This document shows, one piece after another, positions 33,075-38,814 of a DNA stretch of 38,814 nucleotides. The stretch is taken from assembly GCA_017398585.1 (NCBI GenBank), contig JAFQFS010000047.1, positions 1-38,814 of the forward strand. The letters run 5' to 3'. The notes beneath the pieces were generated by a model. The model saw only the letters and a list, made by a program, of their open reading frames with translations, was not told where the DNA came from and ran no database searches. The translations under genes and the position numbers were made by a program. Source of the DNA: Clostridia bacterium. GTDB lineage: Bacteria; Bacillota; Clostridia; Oscillospirales; CAG-272. Position 1 is the stretch's first letter, and each line of letters starts with the position of its first letter.

Positions 33075-33190
33075 GTAATCACAGCAAGGGAACAGCAAGC
33101 CGCCGGAAACAAAGCAAGCAAGCGGTCAACAGTCTCGGCAGTTGTCCCAAGCAGTATAAACCAAAACAGAGAATCAAAGGAGAAAAAACA

Positions 33191-33466
33191 ATGTCACAGA
33201 ACGAACTCATTTCCAAAATCGAAGACCTCAAAGCCCTTGAACAGCTTATCAAGGAAGCAGAAGAAGAAGCGGAAGCTATCAAGGACAGCATCAAGGCTGA
33301 AATGCTTGAACAGAACACCGAAGAGCTGATCGCAGGAACCTATATCGTAAGATGGAGAACCACTTTGCGTTCCACTTTCGATACTACTTCCTTTAAGAAG
33401 AAGTATGATGAACTCTATAAGGCATTTACCAAGCAGACCACCTCCCGCCGCTTTACCATTGGATAA
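33191..33466 (+). CDS. Small coiled-coil element protein of unknown function
   Basis: 91 residues. The N-terminal half is a charged coiled coil (ELISKIEDLKALEQLIKEAEEEAEAIKDSIKAEM). The C-terminal half is a small beta part (GTYIVRWRTTLRSTFDTTSFKKKYDEL) ending TTSRRFTIG. I recall similar small proteins in Clostridia prophages and conjugative elements, but not a function. AAAGGAG is 8 bases before the ATG. First gene of the rightward operon under the RHH-controlled promoter. Confidence 0.75.
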   Translation: MSQNELISKIEDLKALEQLIKEAEEEAEAIKDSIKAEMLEQNTEELIAGTYIVRWRTTLRSTFDTTSFKKKYDELYKAFTKQTTSRRFTIG

Positions 33467-33476
33467 AGAAAAGCCC

Positions 33477-33578
33477 CTTACACATCACGCCGACCAAAGC
33501 ATCGTGTAAGAGACTTAAAGCAAACCCCACATTGAGAGAGGGGAGCATATCAATTATACCTCTCCTCCCTCTCAATGT
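33477..33578. other. Two hairpins between the small gene and the SprT-like gene
   Basis: CTTACAC/GTGTAAG lies at about 33478-33510, and a longer stem ACATTGAGAG...GGGGAG against CTCTCCTCCCTCTCAATGT at 33529-33578. Neither has a T-tract, so they look like RNA-stability or regulatory structures rather than terminators. Confidence 0.5.
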
Positions 33579-33611
33579 CAACTACAAAATCATTGAAAGA
33601 GGAAAAGGAAA

Positions 33612-34268
33612 ATGAAAGAACTTACGAAATACAGCCGTCTGGCTATGTACCTTGAAAAACTCTTTGACCGACTGAACGAAGACTTTTTCGACGGAGTGCT
33701 TGAACGTCCGGTTATCACCATCCAGTCAACCCCGAGAGCCTACGGGCACTACACCTTATACGACGCATGGAGCGTAAAGGGTGAAGGTCACCGGGAACTG
33801 AATCTGGGAGCCGGAACCCTTGATCGACCAATCGAAGCGGTCTGTTGCACGATGATCCATGAGATGGTTCATATTCTGAATCACGAAGTGCTGAACGTCC
33901 AAGACTGTTCCGGAAGCAGAGGAACGTACCACAACAAATACTTTGCTATGGCGGCTAACTCTCACGGCTTAATCTGTAGCAGAAGTGAGAAGTACGGATG
34001 GAGTCACACTGAACCGTCTGACGAGCTGCTTGAATGGATTTTAAAAAATAATATCCAAGAAATCAAAATCACCCGTCACGACATCGGAGAATTCCGAATT
34101 CCCGGAGGTGAACATACCACAAGCGGCGGCGTGAAGCCCACCATTTCTACTACTGGAAAATCAAGCAGTCGCAGATATATATGCCCCTGCTGTCATACGA
34201 TCATCCGCGCAACCCGTACCGTCAACGTCATGTGCGCAGACTGCATGGAACTTATGGTAGAAGGTTAA
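33612..34268 (+). CDS. SprT-like zinc metalloprotein with C-terminal zinc ribbon
   Basis: 218 residues. The SprT-like domain has LEKLFDRLNEDFFDGVLERPVITIQ, then HEMVHILNHE with the HExxH zinc site, and a third ligand region HNKYFAMAANSHGL. The C-terminus has a ribbon, YICPCCHTIIRATRTVNVMCADC, with CxxC pairs. SprT/Spartan relatives cleave DNA-protein crosslinks, and element-encoded versions are frequent. The role here is unproven. AGAGG plus AAGGAAA precede the ATG. Genes of this type often sit in mobile elements near replication functions. Confidence 0.85.
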   Translation: MKELTKYSRLAMYLEKLFDRLNEDFFDGVLERPVITIQSTPRAYGHYTLYDAWSVKGEGHRELNLGAGTLDRPIEAVCCTMIHEMVHILNHEVLNVQDCSGSRGTYHNKYFAMAANSHGLICSRSEKYGWSHTEPSDELLEWILKNNIQEIKITRHDIGEFRIPGGEHTTSGGVKPTISTTGKSSSRRYICPCCHTIIRATRTVNVMCADCMELMVEG

Positions 34269-34279
34269 GAGAAAAGAAT

Positions 34280-34303
34280 ACCGGGTAGACCAAACTACCC
34301 GGT
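34280..34303 (+). terminator. Hairpin after the SprT-like gene
   Basis: ACCGGGTAG pairs perfectly with CTACCCGGT (6-base loop), followed only by TTCC, so a weak or non-canonical terminator. Confidence 0.55.
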
Positions 34304-34316
34304 TTCCTCTCAAAGC

Positions 34317-34403
34317 GTTATACAGCCCCTACAACGCATTCAATCATATAAACGCGTAAGAACACCACGTTTCGCTCTGAATCTCTCTACGGGGCTGTAT
34401 GCG
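34317..34403. ncRNA. Possible structured RNA enclosed by a long-range stem
   Basis: ATACAGCCCC (34320-34329) pairs with GGGGCTGTAT (34391-34400), extended by GCG/CGC at 34315-34317 and 34401-34404. It encloses about 61 bases that include ACGCGT and CACGTTTCGC. It sits in the gap between convergent genes. No family recognised. It could also be a two-sided terminator or a DNA cruciform. Confidence 0.3.
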
Positions 34404-34455
34404 CCTTATGCGATGTATCGGGTGCAAAAATACACTCCTTATTTCGTAAGTCCTC

Positions 34456-34863
34456 TCACCGGACAGTCACCTTCACAGGAGTGTCCGTTTCATCATACGG
34501 AGCGAAAACGTTTACCATATCGTCATCCGTTATCATTGAGAAATCATAACAGACAATGTCGTCACCGTCTCCACATTCAATGAATATAAGCGGACGTTCA
34601 TACATATATGCAAGAACAACCAATTCCACATTCCGCAGAACCATTTCACACTCCCGGCTCATACAGTGCAGACGGATTTCATCCCCAACGATGTACATAA
34701 AATCAAATCTTGCGCGGACAAGAGCGCAGGAAGGAGAAGCAGAACCGTCTATGTAAAAATCCTGTCTGTCTCCGCGATACTCGACCGCAAAGAAACTATG
34801 CTGTTTCATATATTTCTGGAATTCTTCCGGGGTCATGTGCATTTCAAATCCTGTATCAATCAT
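34456..34863 (-). CDS. Element protein of unknown function
   Basis: 135 residues starting MIDTGFEMHMTPEEFQKYMKQ. Acidic, mixed alpha/beta, with no recognised motif. It ends DDDMVNVFAPYDETDTPVKVTVR. The frame is open to 35010, but AAGGAG lies 7 bases before the ATG at 34863. That ATG overlaps the stop of the upstream gene (ATGATTGA), showing coupled translation. Confidence 0.7.
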   Translation of the reverse strand: MIDTGFEMHMTPEEFQKYMKQHSFFAVEYRGDRQDFYIDGSASPSCALVRARFDFMYIVGDEIRLHCMSRECEMVLRNVELVVLAYMYERPLIFIECGDGDDIVCYDFSMITDDDMVNVFAPYDETDTPVKVTVR

Positions 34864-35086
34864 TTCGTTTCTCCTTTTTATCAAATATATTTTCAACTTC
34901 CATGGGAACCCGATGTTCCAACAGCGTATTGATAAGGGAATCAATACAATCTCCGCACAGAAGCAAGGTATAGCGTTCTCCGTCGTGTTCGGTACTGCCG
35001 TAGCAGGCACTCAAAGTGAGAACAGACGGTATGAATTCATCCTTTCCGCAGAAACAGCATTTCACATCCGTTACTGGAAACTTCAA
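34856..35086 (-). CDS. Small zinc-finger-like protein, TTG start
   Basis: 76 residues if translation starts at the TTG at 35086, which has GGAGGT 8 bases upstream and gives the sequence KFPVTDVKCCFCGKDEFIP. An ATG at 35140 has no such site. Cys pairs CCFC and LLCGDC could hold a zinc ion. The first of a two-gene leftward operon, overlapping the next by 8 bases. Function unknown. Confidence 0.65.
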   Translation of the reverse strand: MKFPVTDVKCCFCGKDEFIPSVLTLSACYGSTEHDGERYTLLLCGDCIDSLINTLLEHRVPMEVENIFDKKEKRND

Positions 35087-35199
35087 TACGATCACCTCCA
35101 AGGAAAGTATAGCACAGACGGTATACCGGGGCAACTTCAATTTTCTTGAACTGATTCAAGGCAGGAACGGTATTAAATTAACTTTTTTAATTTTGCTCT

Positions 35200-35396
35200 G
35201 CTCACCTCTAATGCAAATGGGGGTTACACCCTCGCGGGAGGTCTGACGGCTGTCCGGCAGGCTGTCCGCTCACCTCTAATGCAAAGGGGTGGGGTGTCCG
35301 GTGCGGTCGGGGTGTGTCCCCTCACCTGTAACCACCGACGTTCAACCCCCTCCGCCGCGAAGTATGTTTATATATAACCGGAAGGGGTCAACCCTC
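35200..35396. repeat. GGGGT-ACCC hairpin repeats, copies 8-10
   Basis: Long-form copies GCTCACCTCTAATGCAAA at 35200 and 35268 and a short-form copy TATAACCGGAAGGGGTCA at 35373. The segment between copies 8 and 9 repeats CTCGCGGGAGGTCTGA (35231-35246) and TGTCCGG from the 32.2 kb locus. The 445-base gap before the recombinase contains these plus the sites listed next. Confidence 0.72.
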
Positions 35397-35426
35397 TCCA
35401 AAAACTATAGATATACCAAATCGGAT

Positions 35427-35505
35427 GTACCATCATAAAGTACCAAAAGATACAGAAAAACGAGCATTCCGGTACAATGTGGTAGTACCAAGACAAACGC
35501 TCGTC
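35427..35505. other. Repeated GTACCA motifs before the serine recombinase, possible res site
   Basis: GTACCA at 35427, AGTACCA at 35439 and 35484, and GGTAC/GTACC inside a CGAGC/GCTCG pairing (35461-35503). Recombinases of this type often act on sites next to their gene. No defined subsites could be drawn. Confidence 0.35.
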
Positions 35506-35531
35506 TGATTGAATACGAAAGGAATAGAACC

Positions 35532-36260
35532 ATGAACAAAGTATACGGATATTGCAGAGTTTCCACACAGAAACAAAGCATCGAACGACAGATACGGAAT
35601 ATCAAAGCAGATTATCCCGGTGCAGTTATCGTAACGGATGAATATACCGGAACGACCATGAACCGGAACGGATGGGACAAGCTAAACAAAGTTATCCGTC
35701 CGGGCGATACCATCATCTTTGACAGCGTGAGCCGTATGTCCAGAAATGCGGAAGAAGGTTTTCAGACTTACAAGGAACTGTATCACAACGGAATTCGTCT
35801 TGTATTTCTGAAAGAACCGCACATCAACACCGATACTTACGAAGAAGCAATGAATAAGCGTGTCAATGTTGAAGTAGACACGGGGGATATCGCAACGAAC
35901 GACCTTGTGCAAGCAATCACAGAAGCTGTAAGCCGCTATATGTTTGCACTTGCAGAACGTCAAATCAGACTGGCGTTTGAACAGTCGGAGAAAGAAGTGG
36001 AAGACCTTCATCAGAGAACCCGCGAAGGAATCCAAACCGCGCGTCTGAATGGTAAGCAGATCGGACAGCGCGAGGGAATCAAGCTGACCACCAAGAAAAG
36101 CGTTGAAGCTAAAACGGTTATCCGACAGCACAGCACGGATTTCGGCGGTACCCTGAATGATATAGACTGTATGAAGTTGGCAGGAGTAAGCCGGAACAGT
36201 TATTATAAGTATAAACGTGAAATCAAGGAGAGGCTTTATACGTATGAGTGTACAACATAA
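35532..36260 (+). CDS. Serine recombinase, resolvase/invertase type
   Basis: 242 residues. The N-terminal catalytic domain starts KVYGYCRVSTQKQSIERQI (nucleophile Ser11), with DEYTGTTMNR, IRPGDTIIFDSVSRMSRN and the E-helix AEEGFQTYKEL. A long linker helix (RQIRLAFEQSEKEVEDLHQRTREGIQTA) leads to a small C-terminal helix-turn-helix ending LAGVSRNSYYKYKREI. Likely resolves or inverts DNA of the element. GGAA is close before the ATG. Followed by a strong terminator. Confidence 0.92.
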   Translation: MNKVYGYCRVSTQKQSIERQIRNIKADYPGAVIVTDEYTGTTMNRNGWDKLNKVIRPGDTIIFDSVSRMSRNAEEGFQTYKELYHNGIRLVFLKEPHINTDTYEEAMNKRVNVEVDTGDIATNDLVQAITEAVSRYMFALAERQIRLAFEQSEKEVEDLHQRTREGIQTARLNGKQIGQREGIKLTTKKSVEAKTVIRQHSTDFGGTLNDIDCMKLAGVSRNSYYKYKREIKERLYTYECTT

Positions 36261-36300
36261 GGATTAACAAATGTTACCCGATGCTTTTCAGGCAAAAGAA

Positions 36301-36349
36301 AGCAGAGAGTATCCAGAAAATTTTTCTGTCATATACTCTCTGCTTTTTT
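36301..36349. terminator. Strong bidirectional terminator
   Basis: A perfect 12-bp stem AGCAGAGAGTAT/ATACTCTCTGCT (36301-36312 against 36333-36344) is followed by TTTTTT on the plus strand and TTTCTTTTG on the minus strand. It separates the recombinase from the convergent dockerin gene. Confidence 0.9.
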
Positions 36350-36404
36350 GTTATACGAAGGTATGTACCGCTACCTCATAGAAGTGTTCTGTTCAGACTG
36401 AAGT

Positions 36405-38814
36405 TTACTGAACGAAACCGGAAATACATTTCTGCAGATATACTGCATCCTTTGCGTCAACGGTACCGCTGCCGTCGTAGTCAGCATCATCTACGGAAAG
36501 CGGATATCGTTCCGGCAGAATTGTATGACGCAGGAGATACAAAACATCTGCTTCGTTCGTGATGCCGTCACCGTTGGTGTCGAAGGAATTTTCTTCCCCG
36601 GAATAATCATCAGCAGCCAACGGATCGGTTCCTGCCAGATATTCCTCAAGGTTTGTCAGTCCGTCACCATCGTTATCCTTGTCGTCAATGATTTCACCGG
36701 GAATATCCCAGAGACAGTACTTTTCCTGCCACGATACCGGGATTTCGCTTCCTTCCATCATCTTCACTCCGGAGACACAGGATACGACTTCGCTGAGTTC
36801 CGATGTGCTGCCGTCCAAGCCGTGTACCACTATCGCAAGATAGTATTCGCTTCCTGCTTCCGGAAGAGTCAATGATATGCCAGAATCGGTAAACAAGTTC
36901 GGATACGAAACTGCATCAGCTACATCAGTAAACGGAGTTTTGCTGTAGTATACGCTGTAGCCGTATACTGTTTCGGCATCGTTGCTGTCTGTGAAACTGA
37001 ACATGATTCCGCCATCGTTCGTATCTGCCGCAGCAGCCTGAAGATCGGTGACAGCGGAAAGGGTGGTTTCTTCCGATGCAGGTTCACCGAGAATCATGTA
37101 CAGTCCTTCCACGTCTGCAGCTGTTGATACAACCACACCATCCATGCCGATATCCGTTTCGCTCTCACATTTATTCCATGCACCGTCCTCGAAGCGGTAC
37201 CATGCGAGCGTTGTCAGGTCAAGCGCACCATATGCATTGGCGGAAAGATATCCTTTATAGTCAGTCTCTTCCTTGATAGCAATATAGTACGGCTGACCGC
37301 CCTTGTTCAGCGTAGCGGGAGAAGCATCTACAAATTCCATTTCTGTGATGATGAAGCGGTTCAGGGTTTCAAAGGAGAATGCGACGGTGAAGTCGAAACC
37401 GCTGCCGTAATCGTTGGAATTGTATTCGAGAACGGGATCGGAAACATAGGAATAGAAGGAGTTGAGATAGCAGGTTGTACCATCGGTCATCTCCAGTTCG
37501 AACAGGACGGACGTGCCATCTTCGGGGTAAGAATCGAGAATACCGTAGAGACAGCCATCCTCCGCTTCAGTGAGGAGGATTTCCGTACATACGTCGGAAG
37601 TGACGTCGTAGAGATGGATTTCGCCGGAAAGTTGTGGAATAAGCTTGACTTTGTAGGTCTGCTCGGCGGTGTCGTAGATTACGCCCGCGTAGGCAATGGG
37701 GGTACGGACATCGTAGGTCAGGCTGTTGTCGGAGTAGAGGACAGGGCTTTCGCTGGTATAAAGCAAAGTCGGCGAGGTACGGCAGTCCACAATGGTCACA
37801 GTATCGGAGAAATCGGAGAAAATACGGTTGGTCTGGTATTTGGAACCGGTGGTGGAGTTGTAGGTACCATCTGCCTTTAAAGCGGCTTCTGTGACTATTG
37901 GAGCCGTAAAAGAATAAGAATATTCAGAATCGACTCTTCCATTCTGAGAGCTCCAATATGTATTTTGCAACCACTTCCAACATGACATATATCTTTGATT
38001 CCCATATGTTTGTTCAAATTGTTGTGTCATCCTGAAATGATCATTCTCCCATCCTATTACATCATTTACGTAACCATAATGTAATTGAGTAGAAAGTTCG
38101 TAATTATTTTCGTAGGGACGTAACATTAATCCAAAATACTGATTGGCATTGATACCACGTATATGTCGTACAACATCAGTACCATCATTATTCTCACTAC
38201 CGTCAATATCATATGCCCACTGTATTGTATTACCTGTAGTTTCATCTTTCACTGTCGTATTATATTCATCTAAAAAGCCAAAAATATAATGTCCCATTTC
38301 ATGAATTATTGATTTAGAGAAAAATACGATATCGTTATAACTATCATTGAACTTTTGTCGTCCTAGTCTTGACTGCCACTCAATAGGATATTTTCCAATA
38401 TGAATCCCCGACTCAATTTCATATTGTTTGTTCAAAAACGATGATGTATATGCACACGCATGTCTTTCATAATGAATTGTAATATCTGCATATCCCTCAT
38501 CATATTCATTCCATAATATATTGTGGACTTTTATTTTGCTAGATTTGTAAATATATGCCGTATCAATACAGAAATATCCATCAGTGGCTTCAAGCAGTCG
38601 CTTATTCGTTTCTTGCATTAATGTAACGACATCATCATAGTAATCATCGAACGCATCTGTGTCTGTATAGATATTCCGATTTTTCTTATTATTTTCCGGT
38701 ACAAAATACGCTACAGTCAGATTCAAATGGAATTGGGGTCTATCCAACAAAAGTTCCACTGTCTCTCCCTGATAAATACTCAAATCCACACCATTTAGGG
38801 CGTAATGCTCTTTA
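36405..38814 (-). CDS. Secreted dockerin-bearing zinc metalloprotease, N-terminus outside window
   Basis: The frame is open to the window edge (upstream residues read KEHYALNG), so the GTG at 38789 is not the start and any signal peptide lies outside. At least 803 residues. Residue numbers count from that GTG. The protease core has HEMGHYIFGFLDEY (163-176), a HExxHxxxGxxDEY layout resembling CLCA-type metalloproteases. Following are a fibronectin-III-like domain (about 592-690), a calcium repeat DKDNDGDGLTNLEEYLAGTD, and a type I dockerin (about 735-794) with loops DTNGDGITNEADVLYLL and DYDGSGTVDAKDAVYLQ. It probably binds a cohesin scaffold outside the cell. Confidence 0.85.
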   Translation of the reverse strand, partial: KEHYALNGVDLSIYQGETVELLLDRPQFHLNLTVAYFVPENNKKNRNIYTDTDAFDDYYDDVVTLMQETNKRLLEATDGYFCIDTAYIYKSSKIKVHNILWNEYDEGYADITIHYERHACAYTSSFLNKQYEIESGIHIGKYPIEWQSRLGRQKFNDSYNDIVFFSKSIIHEMGHYIFGFLDEYNTTVKDETTGNTIQWAYDIDGSENNDGTDVVRHIRGINANQYFGLMLRPYENNYELSTQLHYGYVNDVIGWENDHFRMTQQFEQTYGNQRYMSCWKWLQNTYWSSQNGRVDSEYSYSFTAPIVTEAALKADGTYNSTTGSKYQTNRIFSDFSDTVTIVDCRTSPTLLYTSESPVLYSDNSLTYDVRTPIAYAGVIYDTAEQTYKVKLIPQLSGEIHLYDVTSDVCTEILLTEAEDGCLYGILDSYPEDGTSVLFELEMTDGTTCYLNSFYSYVSDPVLEYNSNDYGSGFDFTVAFSFETLNRFIITEMEFVDASPATLNKGGQPYYIAIKEETDYKGYLSANAYGALDLTTLAWYRFEDGAWNKCESETDIGMDGVVVSTAADVEGLYMILGEPASEETTLSAVTDLQAAAADTNDGGIMFSFTDSNDAETVYGYSVYYSKTPFTDVADAVSYPNLFTDSGISLTLPEAGSEYYLAIVVHGLDGSTSELSEVVSCVSGVKMMEGSEIPVSWQEKYCLWDIPGEIIDDKDNDGDGLTNLEEYLAGTDPLAADDYSGEENSFDTNGDGITNEADVLYLLRHTILPERYPLSVDDADYDGSGTVDAKDAVYLQKCISGFVQ

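Noticed and set aside
33066-33329. 87-residue plus-strand frame at the rightward promoter
   Set aside because: Its start codon lies inside the -10/operator and it overlaps the better-supported gene at 33191.
36260-36405. Right attachment site of the integrated element
   Set aside because: No copy of the tRNA-Tyr 3' end was found here or elsewhere in the window.
38787-38789. GTG as the start codon of the dockerin protease
   Set aside because: The frame stays open to the window edge, no Shine-Dalgarno precedes it, and no signal peptide follows it, so the gene is cut by the window.

Overview
The window looks like a chromosomal segment from a GC-rich gut-type Clostridia (Firmicutes). This is inferred from four things: the conserved Firmicutes cluster yicC-remA-gmk-rpoZ-priA-def-fmt-(Zn peptidase)-rsmB-rlmN-prpC-prkC-rsgA-thiN, a four-cysteine L32 protein, many lipoproteins, and a type I dockerin protein at the right edge. 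No 16S gene is present, so genus is not assignable. Genes up to about 28 kb have high-GC codon use. The part after the tRNA genes is clearly more AT-rich.

Region 1 (1-16125, minus strand, read right to left): a lipoprotein with a degenerate nuclease-like domain, then the housekeeping operon. That operon covers RNA processing (yicC), matrix/biofilm regulation (remA), GMP kinase, RNAP omega, replication restart (priA), start-Met processing (def, fmt), rRNA methylation (rsmB, rlmN), the PASTA kinase/phosphatase pair (prkC/prpC), ribosome assembly (rsgA) and thiamine diphosphate synthesis (thiN). Compared with the Bacillus order, coaBC and rpe are absent.

Region 2 (16126-28062): accessory chromosomal genes. 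They are a tandem GNAT protein, a membrane-anchored unknown, yceD-rpmF, a two-TM unknown, an NSS (SLC6-type) transporter, a MerR regulator followed by a stand-alone copy of its effector domain, a CPA2-type cation/proton antiporter, an orphan solute-binding lipoprotein and a divergent GH13-like glycosidase. Regions 1 and 2 carry ten copies of a hairpin repeat (GGGGAAAACTTTTT / AAAAAGTTTTCCCC type). Three pairs form 220-230 bp composite elements with inverted ends.

Region 3 (28193-36350): tRNA-Thr and tRNA-Tyr, then a low-GC integrated element starting directly at the tRNA-Tyr 3' end. It contains a tyrosine integrase, an HNH-motif protein, a RepL-like winged-helix replication protein with three iteron-like repeats, a ribbon-helix-helix regulator with operator repeats and divergent promoters, a small coiled-coil protein, a SprT-like metalloprotein, two small overlapping genes and a serine recombinase. 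A second family of short GGGGT..ACCC hairpin repeats brackets the RHH-to-small-gene block. No relaxase, coupling protein or right attachment site is visible, so its extent is unknown.

Region 4 (36405 to the edge): the C-terminal part of a large secreted protein, incomplete at the window edge. It has a HExxHxxxGxxDEY zinc-protease core, a fibronectin-III-like domain, a calcium-binding repeat and a C-terminal type I dockerin, which implies docking to a cohesin scaffold. Its protease half is far more AT-rich than its C-terminal half.
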